A stretch of DNA of 64,000 nucleotides from NCBI RefSeq assembly GCF_000272475.1, contig NZ_AKFJ01000089.1:35763-99762 (forward strand), given 5' to 3'. Both the position numbers and the translations under genes were made by a program. The notes under the pieces are model-generated. The model was given only the letters and a program-made list of their open reading frames with translations, had not been told where the DNA came from and did no database searches. This document shows positions 34,168 to 43,004 of this stretch, piece after piece; within the stretch, counting starts at the first letter, position 1, and each line of letters begins with the position of its first letter. The stretch is from Novosphingobium sp. Rr 2-17 (GTDB lineage: Bacteria; Pseudomonadota; Alphaproteobacteria; Sphingomonadales; Sphingomonadaceae).

Positions 34168-37074
34168 CTACTGAGTTAGCGGGGTTACGGACACTTGCCT
34201 TGCGAGGCCCGCCGGTTCGCCTGCGTCCGCCTCGATCACAACCGTCAGATCACGTCCGCCAGGCCCTGGGCCGATCGGCGCGGAAAGGGGCGCGATGGCG
34301 GCACTGTCCTTGCGCGCAACGATCACGCCATCGACCCACACTTCGGCCCGGCCCGCGATACCTGCGAACTGCACCGTGCCGCCTTGCGCGGCGACCCGTC
34401 GCCAAGGCGTAAAGGCGACATGAAAAGCCCGCCAACCCGCCGGCCCCGGCTCGGTCAGCGCTCCTGCTTGTACAAAGTCCCAGGAGTTGTTGTCGCCATC
34501 GACCGGCGCCAGCGCAACGGACGGCTTGGCGATCATGAGCGCGGACCGGCGCCATTGTCCCAGCACCATCTGCGAAGGCACGACCGCCACTTGCGCGCGC
34601 GCAGTCCGCGCGGCGCGTCCCATGGACAAGCTGGTAGACCGCAAGCCTGGCGCGTGCGCCCGAATAAACAACCGCCGCCCGCTCTGGTCACCTTGCACGA
34701 TCACTTGTGCCAAGCCATTGAACAACGAACGACGCGATCCCTTCTCGCTTTCGTGACTATTGGGATTGCCATTGCCCAGCCCCACAATCGTCCCGCCTGC
34801 AATTGTGAAGTCCACCGGCACATTGGCGATCGGTACGTGGCGGCCCTGCGCGTCGACAGCATCGACGGTAATCGGTTGCGCGTCCTCCCCATCCCCGGCC
34901 AAGGCGGTTCGCGCCGGTGTCAAACGCAAGGCGACAGGAAGACCTGCGGTTTCGTGGATGGCCCGCGCGACAACCCTGCCGCCGACATAAGCGACCGCTT
35001 CCAGCCGCCCGGGCGCGTAGCCCACGTCGAAGCTATGCCCCATGTTACGGTCGGCTTTGTCGATCCGGTGAAGCACCTGGCCGTTTAGGCGCACTTCCAG
35101 CGCCTCGGCATTGGTGATCGCGAAGACTTCCAGCGTCTGCCCCTCGGAGCCGGGCCAGGTCCAATGCGGCGCCAGCCACACGAACGGCGCGTCATCACGC
35201 CATTGGGCACTGCGGATACCGAACGCGGTCTTGGGAAAGCCGCACAAGTCCATGATCCCGAAAAAGCTCGATACCGTCGGCCAGGCATAGGGCGTCGGTT
35301 CGCCGTGGTAATCGAACCCGGTCCACACAAAGCCCCCCGCAACGTATGGGCGCTCGGCAATCATCTTCCAGCTTTCGCGGTGACTGGCGCCCCACGATGC
35401 CGCTTCCTTGTCCAGGGAGGTGATGACGTGCCGCGCAGGATCGCTATGAAACGCGCCGCGGGTTTCATAGGCGCTGGTATCTTCCGAGCTTGTGATCGGC
35501 TTGTCAGGATGCAGCGCGTGGAATTTGTCGTATTCGTTCTGATAGTAGTTGAATCCCACCAGATCGAGAACGCTTGAGACATTGTCCGGGTTGTAGAAAC
35601 CACCGTTCATGGCTCCTGTCACGGCGCGCTGCGGATCGAGCCGGCGAACGGTCGCATACATTCGGCGCAACATTTCAACACCCGCGTAGGTGCCTTGCAT
35701 GGGTTCTTCGTTGAAGATCGACCACACGATCACGCACGGGTGGTTGCGATCACGGCGCACCATCCATTCCAACTGCGCCATATAGTCAGGCGCCGGATTG
35801 AAGATCCGGTTTTCGGTCATCACCAGAAAGCCCAGCCGGTCGCACCAGTCGAGCACTTCCTGCGAGGGAGCGTTGTGGGTCATGCGGATCGCGTTGCAGC
35901 CCATCGCCTTGAGCCGCTGCAAGCGCCACAAGACCAGAGAATCCGGTATCGCGGTGCCGACGCCGGTATGGTCCTGATGGATGCAGACGCCGCGCAGCTT
36001 CGTCTCTTCACCATTGAGGATAAGCCCCCGGGCGGGGTCGAAGCGCACGGTGCGAAAGGCTATCGCGACATGCCGTCGATCCACTTGCCCAGAATCGGAC
36101 AAGTCGATTTCCAGACGATAGAGCACCGGCTCATCGGGCGACCAGCGCTCCACAGGGCCGGGATTGAGCGTCATTTGAACATGCGCGTGATCCAGCGCCG
36201 GCACTAGCGCGCTGGCACTGCCTTGCGCGACCTGACGCCCTTGTTGATCGAACAACCTGGCAGTGATCGCGCCGTTCGACGCAGCGGCGCCGACGTTATC
36301 GAGCGTGACCGTAATCGGGACGGTCCATGAACCATCCTGTGCTTCAACGGGATCGCAATGAACCCCATCGGTGGCGATCGAGACGGGTGGCCGGCTGATC
36401 AACCAGGCATGGCGATAAAGGCCCGCACCTTCGTACCACCAACCTTCGCGCACCGACGCATCCACGCGCACGGCGATCCAGTTCAACGCATCCCCGTAGC
36501 GGGCGAACGGCGTGATATCGACGATGACGCTGCTATACCCAGAGAACGAATGCGCGACCTCGCTGCCGTTTATCCAGACGGTGGCATGGCTGGCGATGCC
36601 ATCGAAGTGCAGCTCGAGGCGGCGCCCCTGATGGTCCGGCGACAAGCGTAGCAACCGGCGATACCAACCGATCCCGCGCGGACGATAGCCTTCCGATACG
36701 TTCGCACGTTCGCTGACATCTTGTGCGATCGCCCAATCGTGGGGCAGCGAGACTTCGGGCCAATCTGAATCGTCGAAGTCGAAAGCGGCGGCTCCAGTGG
36801 CGTTGCCGGCCTTTACCGACAAATACGTGGCGTTGTGATCCTCCGGTTCTGGAAAGGCCACGTCACCTTCGTGGAAACGCCAGCCGCGTCCGATCAAGGT
36901 GCGCGAAAAGTCTGTCTCGGGTAGGCGCGGAGATGGCCCCGCAAGCGGTGCGGGCATCGGCAGCCCATCGATCCTGCCGGGTCCGTACTTCCCGTTAGCA
37001 GCGCCCACTGGCGTCGCTACCGCTGGCAGCACCGCTAATGCGCCCGCCTTGAGCACAGCGCGCCGGGCGATCAT
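34168..37074 (-). CDS. GH2 glycoside hydrolase, probable exported beta-galactosidase
   Basis: A 968-residue GH2 protein with a Tat-like signal (ARRAVLKAGALAVLP). Domains run jelly roll (about 55-220; LPHDWAI, GIGWYRR), immunoglobulin-like, then TIM barrel with acid/base Glu456 (SIFNEEP) and candidate nucleophile Glu531 (TSSEDTSAY). C-terminal Ig-like modules follow (DUF4982-type, SHESEKGSRRSLFNG). It converges on nagE with only 10 bases between, and lies 29 bases downstream of the GntR regulator gene. It would remove terminal beta-galactose from complex N-glycan antennae; beta-glucuronidase is a less likely alternative. Confidence 0.9.
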   Translation of the reverse strand: MIARRAVLKAGALAVLPAVATPVGAANGKYGPGRIDGLPMPAPLAGPSPRLPETDFSRTLIGRGWRFHEGDVAFPEPEDHNATYLSVKAGNATGAAAFDFDDSDWPEVSLPHDWAIAQDVSERANVSEGYRPRGIGWYRRLLRLSPDHQGRRLELHFDGIASHATVWINGSEVAHSFSGYSSVIVDITPFARYGDALNWIAVRVDASVREGWWYEGAGLYRHAWLISRPPVSIATDGVHCDPVEAQDGSWTVPITVTLDNVGAAASNGAITARLFDQQGRQVAQGSASALVPALDHAHVQMTLNPGPVERWSPDEPVLYRLEIDLSDSGQVDRRHVAIAFRTVRFDPARGLILNGEETKLRGVCIHQDHTGVGTAIPDSLVLWRLQRLKAMGCNAIRMTHNAPSQEVLDWCDRLGFLVMTENRIFNPAPDYMAQLEWMVRRDRNHPCVIVWSIFNEEPMQGTYAGVEMLRRMYATVRRLDPQRAVTGAMNGGFYNPDNVSSVLDLVGFNYYQNEYDKFHALHPDKPITSSEDTSAYETRGAFHSDPARHVITSLDKEAASWGASHRESWKMIAERPYVAGGFVWTGFDYHGEPTPYAWPTVSSFFGIMDLCGFPKTAFGIRSAQWRDDAPFVWLAPHWTWPGSEGQTLEVFAITNAEALEVRLNGQVLHRIDKADRNMGHSFDVGYAPGRLEAVAYVGGRVVARAIHETAGLPVALRLTPARTALAGDGEDAQPITVDAVDAQGRHVPIANVPVDFTIAGGTIVGLGNGNPNSHESEKGSRRSLFNGLAQVIVQGDQSGRRLFIRAHAPGLRSTSLSMGRAARTARAQVAVVPSQMVLGQWRRSALMIAKPSVALAPVDGDNNSWDFVQAGALTEPGPAGWRAFHVAFTPWRRVAAQGGTVQFAGIAGRAEVWVDGVIVARKDSAAIAPLSAPIGPGPGGRDLTVVIEADAGEPAGLARQVSVTPLTQ

Positions 37075-37103
37075 GGAATGGCGCTGGTCGATCGTCCGGG
37101 GCC

Positions 37104-37844
37104 TTAGGTCAGTTCCGTGAGTTCCGAGACGAAATCGTAGGTGTCGCCTCGATAATACGAGCGCGTGAACTCTACGACCCGGCCATCACGCAGAAAACCG
37201 TGCCGCTCGATCAGGAAACCGGCGTGCCCTGCATCCACGCCCAGCATCTTTGCGTGCTCTGCGCCGAATGGGACCGCGCGAAGGCGTTGCAACGCGCGCA
37301 CCGGACGATTGCCGCCATGTTCGAGAGCCGCGTAGAGCGAATCTTCGACGCTTTCAGGGTCTGACAGGCAGTATCCGGCGATGGTCGAAAATTCGAGCGC
37401 CAGCGGTTCGTCGTCGGCAAAGCGGATGCGCGAAAAGCGAAGCACGGTGCTGCCCGGCGCCAATCCCAGCGCCATCGCTTCGTCGGAATTGACGATTGCG
37501 GCGACGCGAGACACCCACTTGCTCGACGGCTGCTTGCCGCGCGCGATCATGTCCTCGCTGAAGGATGTGAGCTTGGAAAAGCTTTTCTCCAATCGAGAGG
37601 CAACGAAAGTCCCCGCGCCCCGACGCCGCGTCAGGAGGCCTTCCTCGACCAGCCCGCCGATCATCTTGCGCACGGTGATGCGAGACACCCCGTAATCCAC
37701 CGCAAGATCGCGCTCAGGCGGTATCATTTCGCCTTGCTCCAGCTCGGCGCTGGAGATCGCGTCGCGAATCAGCTTCTGTAGCTGAAGATAAAGCGGAGCG
37801 GGGTCGCCCTCCCGCAATCGCCCGATCCGATCCACAAACGACAT
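37104..37844 (-). CDS. nagR: GntR/HutC-family regulator, probable NagR
   Basis: A 246-residue regulator. The N-terminal winged helix (about 15-80) has PLYLQLQKLIRDAI, PPERDLAVDYGVSRITVRKM and GLLTRRRGAGTFV. The C-terminal UTRA ligand domain (about 100-245) has LRFSRIRFADDEPLALE and EFTRSYYRGDTYDF. The ATG at 37844 has GGAGG just upstream; an open frame extends further but is not conserved-looking. HutC-type members of this kind sense GlcN-6-P or GlcNAc-6-P. The gene diverges from the glycosidase operon and lies between the GlcNAc operon and the hydrolases, so it probably controls both. Confidence 0.92.
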   Translation of the reverse strand: MSFVDRIGRLREGDPAPLYLQLQKLIRDAISSAELEQGEMIPPERDLAVDYGVSRITVRKMIGGLVEEGLLTRRRGAGTFVASRLEKSFSKLTSFSEDMIARGKQPSSKWVSRVAAIVNSDEAMALGLAPGSTVLRFSRIRFADDEPLALEFSTIAGYCLSDPESVEDSLYAALEHGGNRPVRALQRLRAVPFGAEHAKMLGVDAGHAGFLIERHGFLRDGRVVEFTRSYYRGDTYDFVSELTELT

Positions 37845-37874
37845 AGCACCTCCAAGATCCTCTGGCCTGCGGTC

Positions 37875-37884
37875 TATATTGGTC
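37875..37884. promoter_or_regulatory. Candidate GntR (NagR) half-site in the nagR-GH20 divergent region
   Basis: TATATTGGTC shares TATATTGGT with the left arm of the nag operon repeat at 27553. It lies about 31 bases upstream of the nagR ATG, a position suited to autoregulation. Confidence 0.4.
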
Positions 37885-37944
37885 ATGCAAAGGTTGCAAT
37901 CGCCTGCCGGACAAAAGTGAAACGCCAAGCTTCTGGCGACAAAA

Positions 37945-37950
37945 TATAAT
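37945..37950 (+). promoter_or_regulatory. Candidate -10 element of the glycosidase operon
   Basis: A consensus TATAAT lies 66 bases before the GH20 start in an AT-rich stretch. No good -35 hexamer is found 16-18 bases upstream, so this is a weak call. Confidence 0.3.
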
Positions 37951-38015
37951 ACCTGTTGCCGGAAAGGATATGTTTTGGTTACTGTGCAACCCTCAGGCCA
38001 AAACAGGTGATCTCG

Positions 38016-40403
38016 ATGGGTTCCAGGAAGCTTTGCGACCGCAGTGCGATCATCCTCTCGATGGCTTTTGGGATGACGGCACTTCCGCAAGGGGCGCTTG
38101 CCGCGCCAGTCCTGCCCCTCACCCCATGGCCTTCGTCTATCGTCCAGAGCAGCGGAACGCTTACGCTCAGACAAGGCGATACGGTTGCCGTCCCGACCGG
38201 TGATGCAGGAGCTGCGGCAGCGGCGGCATTGCTGCTGGAACATGCACGCACAGCCGGCGCACCAGCGCTGGCCATGGCTGGCGGAGCCGGCACCCCCCCT
38301 CGCATCCGTTTCGTCCGCGACGGTACGATTTCGGGCAACGAGGCCTACGGGCTGGTCGTCACCGACCGCGAAGCCGTCATTTCCGCCTCAGGCGATCGGG
38401 GCCTGCTTTACGGCGCCATGACCTTGCTGCAGTTGATGACCCCAAGCCGCAAAGGTTCGGCAACCGTAGCGATGCCGCACGTAACGATCGCCGATGCGCC
38501 GCGCTTTGCCTGGCGCGGGGTCATGATCGACGCAGCGCGGCACTTTCAGCCGATCGATTCCATCTACGCCGTCGTTGATCGCATGGTGGAAGTGAAGCTC
38601 AACACGCTGCACCTGCATCTGACCGACGACCAGGGCTGGCGCTTCGAAGTAAAGCGCTACCCGGAGCTGACGAACGTGGGCGCGTGGCGCCTGCCGCCCG
38701 ACACCGGGGGTGGTCCCGGCCCCAAGACCGGAGGCTTTTACACCCAGGAACAGCTCAAGGCGCTCGTCGCCTATGCATCGAGGCGGGGCGTCACCATCGT
38801 CCCGGAAATCAACCTGCCAGGGCACGCGCAAGCACTGATCGCCTCATACCCCAAACTGGGGGTGCTGGGTGACAGGCCGGCCGTCTCCCACGACTGGGGT
38901 GTCAATCCCTGGCTGTTCAACCCATCCCCAGAAGGCATGGCGTTCGTGCGTGACGTGCTGGACGAATTGATGGCAGTTTTTCCATCAACGTTCATCCACC
39001 TGGGCGGAGACGAGGCCGTCAAAGACCAGTGGGAGCGCTCGCCTCAGGTGCAGTCGCAAATGCGCACTTTAGGGATCAAGACCGAAAACGAGATGCAAAG
39101 CTGGATGGTCGATCAGTTCGGTGCCTACCTGGCGCAGCACGGGCGGCGACTGATCGGCTGGGACGAAATCCTCGAAGGGGGCCTGCCTCCATCGGCTTCG
39201 GTCATGAGCTGGCGCGGCGAGCAAGGCGCGGTGGATGCGGCCAATGCCGGCCACGATGTCGTGCTGTCACCAGCGCCGACCTTGTACATGGACAGCTTGC
39301 AATCCGCGCTTTCTGACGAGCCGCCCGGTCGGCTGTCCATCCAGACGCTGGAAGATGTGTATCGTTACGATCCGATGCCAAAGGGCATCGATGCACAACG
39401 GCAGGCGCACATTCTGGGCGTTCAAGCAAATGCCTGGAGCGAATACCTGACGACGCCCTTCCAAGTTCAGCACATGCTGTTTCCGCGTGTCGGCGCCTTG
39501 GCCGAAGTCGCCTGGTCTCAGCCGACAGCCGGCACGAAGGACTACGCGGCCTTCCTGGCGCGGCTCACTCCGCAGATGCGCCGATGGCAGCAAGGCGGCG
39601 TCGAAGTGGCGGACAGCGCCTTTGCGGTTGCCTTCAAGCCCACCCAGAGCCGCGGAGATGCGCTGATCGCCAGGCGGATCGACGTGTCGTTGGCGACGCA
39701 GGCGCCATACGGAACGATCCGCTATACCCTGGATGGCCAAGCACCCGGAGCGCGGTCGCCCGCCTATCGCGGCGTGCTATCGGTCCGCCCAGGCACGCTC
39801 GTGACCGCGGCAAGCTTCGCTCCAGACGGCAGCGCGCTGTCCCAGCCGCGCCGTTACGACACGGGGCGCGAGGCGCTGCTCACCTCAACCGCGTCTACCC
39901 TGACAGCTTGCCCTCGCGGCGCACAAGGCTTGCGCGTGCCGCTCAACGGCGAATCCACTGCGAACGCGCCTGCGTTCAACGTCAACATCTTCGATACCTG
40001 CCAGGCCGACGATCACGCACCGCTCGCTCACGCAAAGGCAGTAAAGGTGTCCGTTGCAAGGCTGCCGCGCAATTATGGCCTTGCCCATGAGGCGTCGGCG
40101 CTGATCGCGCACTTCCCGGTAACTACCCATGGGGAACTGGTCATTGCCGCCGGCTGCCGGGCGGCCGAAAAGACGGCTACGGCCAAGCAGAAAGAACATG
40201 CGCCAATGCCCGGCGCTACCGTTCTGGCGACCTTCCCGCTGCCCGATCCCGACACCGCACCTCAGCAATTTTCGTTCACCGCCAATCTTCCGGATCGCCC
40301 CGGCTTTAAAGACGAAAGCGACGTCTGCTTCCAGTTCACTGCGCCTTTGTCCGACCCGTTCTACGCCGTTGAAAAAGTCGTTTACGCAGAAAACGCGAAA
40401 TGA
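38016..40403 (+). CDS. GH20 beta-N-acetylhexosaminidase (exported)
   Basis: A 795-residue GH20 enzyme with a Sec signal (SAIILSMAFGMTALPQGALA). A GH20b alpha/beta domain (about 30-165) precedes the TIM barrel with RGVMIDAARHF, LHLHLTDDQGWR and the catalytic pair Asp332-Glu333 (HLGGDEAV). A C-terminal part includes a chitobiase-type module (GTIRYTLDGQAPGARS). The start MGSRKL has AGGTGA upstream. The enzyme releases terminal beta-GlcNAc from N-glycan antennae or chitobiose and supplies GlcNAc for the PTS. It is the first gene of a seven-gene, tightly packed hydrolase operon and overlaps the next gene by four bases. Confidence 0.95.
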   Translation: MGSRKLCDRSAIILSMAFGMTALPQGALAAPVLPLTPWPSSIVQSSGTLTLRQGDTVAVPTGDAGAAAAAALLLEHARTAGAPALAMAGGAGTPPRIRFVRDGTISGNEAYGLVVTDREAVISASGDRGLLYGAMTLLQLMTPSRKGSATVAMPHVTIADAPRFAWRGVMIDAARHFQPIDSIYAVVDRMVEVKLNTLHLHLTDDQGWRFEVKRYPELTNVGAWRLPPDTGGGPGPKTGGFYTQEQLKALVAYASRRGVTIVPEINLPGHAQALIASYPKLGVLGDRPAVSHDWGVNPWLFNPSPEGMAFVRDVLDELMAVFPSTFIHLGGDEAVKDQWERSPQVQSQMRTLGIKTENEMQSWMVDQFGAYLAQHGRRLIGWDEILEGGLPPSASVMSWRGEQGAVDAANAGHDVVLSPAPTLYMDSLQSALSDEPPGRLSIQTLEDVYRYDPMPKGIDAQRQAHILGVQANAWSEYLTTPFQVQHMLFPRVGALAEVAWSQPTAGTKDYAAFLARLTPQMRRWQQGGVEVADSAFAVAFKPTQSRGDALIARRIDVSLATQAPYGTIRYTLDGQAPGARSPAYRGVLSVRPGTLVTAASFAPDGSALSQPRRYDTGREALLTSTASTLTACPRGAQGLRVPLNGESTANAPAFNVNIFDTCQADDHAPLAHAKAVKVSVARLPRNYGLAHEASALIAHFPVTTHGELVIAAGCRAAEKTATAKQKEHAPMPGATVLATFPLPDPDTAPQQFSFTANLPDRPGFKDESDVCFQFTAPLSDPFYAVEKVVYAENAK

Positions 40404-43003
40404 GGTTCTTGCTTGGGGCGGTCGTCAGTTGCCTGGCCGTTTTGCCGCAAGTCGCAGGCGCCGCGCCGGTGTCCTCGCTGTTGCTGGAGTGGGGCTGGCA
40501 AGCGCGGATCGCAGCAGGCGATAACGATACCGCCGCCGCCAAGTCGCACCCCAACGCAACCAGGTGGTTCAAGGCTCGCGTCCCCGGCAGCATCCAGCAG
40601 GACTTGATCGAAGGCGGCCAGATCCCCGATCCCTATTTGGGTGAGAACGAGGCCGCGGTTCAGTGGGTCGGTCTGACCGATTGGGAGATGCGCCGGACGC
40701 TCGATGTGCGGGGCGCCTTGTTCGCGCGCAAGCACATCGATCTCGTGTTCGACGGCCTCGACACTTTTGCGACCGTTCTCATCAATGGTCGGCAGGCGCT
40801 GGTCGCGGACAACGGCCACAAACGCTGGCGCATCGCCGCCAAGCCCTTTCTCAAGAAGGGCCGCAACGAGATCGTCGTTCGCTTCGCCTCGCCGATCCGC
40901 AAGCTGCAGCCGCTGGTGCTGGCCGATGCCCATCCCCTGCCCGCAGAATACGATTCCGCCTTTGGCGACGAGCCCAAAGGTCGGCAGACCTCGGCCTACG
41001 TCCGAAAGCCGAAGTACCATTACGGTTGGGACTGGGGACCACGCATCGTCTCGATCGGCATTTCCGGGCCGGTCCGACTGGAAAGTTGGGACGATGCTCG
41101 CATCGAATCCTTCGAGGTCGCACAGGAGGATCTCAACGCCGAAGAAGCGCGGCTGACGACCAAGGCACGGGTCGTGGCTGACGCCCCAGGCAAGGTCAAA
41201 TACTATACCTGGATCACTGGCCCAGACGGCAAAGTGTTGGCATCCAGCGACCGCGACATCTCGCTTAAAGCGGGCGAAAACGTGGTCAGCCTGCCGCTGA
41301 CCGTAACCGAGCCTAAACGCTGGTGGCCGGTCGGCTATGGCGAGCAGCCTTTATACAAGGTCGAAAGCTGGATCATGCAGGGTGAGGTGTCGCAGGCTAG
41401 TGCCGTGCGCACCATCGGGCTGCGCGAAGTGGAATTGATGCAGGACAACGGCGCGTTCGGTTTTCGCGTCAATGGCGTCCCAGTCTTTGCCAAAGGCGCC
41501 AATCTCATCCCGTTCGATATGTTTCCCTCGCGCGTGACCGATGCCGACATGCGCGCCCGGCTGGACGATGCGCGGGCCGCGAACATGAACATGATCCGCG
41601 TCTGGGGCGGCGGGTACTACCTGCCTGACAGCTTTTACGACGAGGCGGATCGCAAGGGCTTGATGATCTGGCAGGACTTCATGTTCGGCGGTGCAGTTCC
41701 ACCATCCGATGCGGCCTATCGCGAAAACGTACGATCGGAGGCCGAGCAGCAAGTAGAGCGGATCGGTTCGCATCCCTCGGTCGTGCTTTGGGCCGGGGGC
41801 AACGAAGTCCTATCAGGATGGGAGAACTGGAGCGACCGCAAGGATTACAAGAAGGCGATCGGGCTCGATGCCACCGAACGGATGAGCACGGCGATGACGG
41901 TGTTGTTCGATCAGGTGCTGCGAGATGCAGTGACGCACCACGCCCCCGGCACCCCTTATTGGCCCGGCTCGCCATCTTCGGGATACGACGGTCCGAACGA
42001 TACCGATGCCGCAGGCGACCGTCATTTTTGGGATGTCTGGTCGGGTTCGAAGCCCGTCGAGGCCTACACGGCCTCCTGCCCGCGCTTCATGTCGGAATAT
42101 GGATTTCAGGCCATGCCTGCCCTGGCGACGATCCGTGGGTTCGCAGGACAGGATGTGCTGTCGCCAGACAGTCCGGCGATAAAAGCCCATCAGAAGTTCC
42201 TGGCGGGTGAAGGAAACGAGCGGCTGAAGTTCTACCTCGATGCGCGCCTGCGTCCCGCCAAGGATTTTGCGGATTTCGTCTATCTAACCCAGGTCAACCA
42301 AGCCCAGGCGATCGATCTTGCCGCCCGCCATCACCGTGCTTGCGCGCCGACGACGATGGGATCGCTGTATTGGCAACTCAACGACGTATGGCCGGCGATT
42401 TCCTGGTCCAGCGTCGATCACGACGGGCGATGGAAGTTGCTGCACTATGCCGCCGCACGCTTCTTTGCGCCTCAGGCGATCGTTGCCGAGCATCGCGAAG
42501 CCGCCGTGAGCCTCGCATTCGCCTCGGATGCCACCAAGCCCATCGCTGCAAAGTGGCGGCTTACCGGCTATGCGATGGACGGCAGCAAGCTTGGCGAAGC
42601 AGCCGGCTCGATAACGTTGGCGCCGACGAACGCGACGCGCCTCGATCCGGTCCCCGATGCAAAGGTCTTCGGTTCCGCACGCGCCACGGACAGCTACGCG
42701 GTCGCGGAACTCGTGATCGATGGAAAAGTCGTCTCGCGCCAGATTGTCGAACGAGCGCTGCCTAAGGACATGGCCTATCCAGCACCCGGCTTGGTAGCGA
42801 CGTGGAACGGCAAGACCGTGACGATCACGGCAAAAGGGTTGGCTCGTGCCGTCATGCTCGATTTCGCGACCCTCGATGCCAAGCCTGCCGACAATGGTTT
42901 CGACCTTCTGCCGGGGGAAAGCCGCGAGATCGCGGTGGCCTCCAAGGAAAGCGGCGCCGCGCTGCGCGATGCGCTGGTCCTGCGGTCCCTGGCTGGCGCC
43001 TGA
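40400..43003 (+). CDS. GH2 beta-mannosidase (exported)
   Basis: An 867-residue GH2 member of the beta-mannosidase branch with a Sec signal (MRFLLGAVVSCLAVLPQVAGA). The sugar-binding domain has RVPGSIQQDLIEGGQIPDPY, and KPKYHYGWDWGPR is typical of beta-mannosidases. The TIM barrel shows MNMIRVWGGGYYLPDSFY, acid/base Glu469 (AGGNEVLSGW) and nucleophile Glu566 (FMSEYGFQ). It would cleave the Man-beta-1,4-GlcNAc bond of the N-glycan core once alpha-mannose is gone. The start overlaps the GH20 stop (ATGA), so the two are translationally coupled. Confidence 0.95.
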   Translation: MRFLLGAVVSCLAVLPQVAGAAPVSSLLLEWGWQARIAAGDNDTAAAKSHPNATRWFKARVPGSIQQDLIEGGQIPDPYLGENEAAVQWVGLTDWEMRRTLDVRGALFARKHIDLVFDGLDTFATVLINGRQALVADNGHKRWRIAAKPFLKKGRNEIVVRFASPIRKLQPLVLADAHPLPAEYDSAFGDEPKGRQTSAYVRKPKYHYGWDWGPRIVSIGISGPVRLESWDDARIESFEVAQEDLNAEEARLTTKARVVADAPGKVKYYTWITGPDGKVLASSDRDISLKAGENVVSLPLTVTEPKRWWPVGYGEQPLYKVESWIMQGEVSQASAVRTIGLREVELMQDNGAFGFRVNGVPVFAKGANLIPFDMFPSRVTDADMRARLDDARAANMNMIRVWGGGYYLPDSFYDEADRKGLMIWQDFMFGGAVPPSDAAYRENVRSEAEQQVERIGSHPSVVLWAGGNEVLSGWENWSDRKDYKKAIGLDATERMSTAMTVLFDQVLRDAVTHHAPGTPYWPGSPSSGYDGPNDTDAAGDRHFWDVWSGSKPVEAYTASCPRFMSEYGFQAMPALATIRGFAGQDVLSPDSPAIKAHQKFLAGEGNERLKFYLDARLRPAKDFADFVYLTQVNQAQAIDLAARHHRACAPTTMGSLYWQLNDVWPAISWSSVDHDGRWKLLHYAAARFFAPQAIVAEHREAAVSLAFASDATKPIAAKWRLTGYAMDGSKLGEAAGSITLAPTNATRLDPVPDAKVFGSARATDSYAVAELVIDGKVVSRQIVERALPKDMAYPAPGLVATWNGKTVTITAKGLARAVMLDFATLDAKPADNGFDLLPGESREIAVASKESGAALRDALVLRSLAGA

Positions 43004-43004
43004 C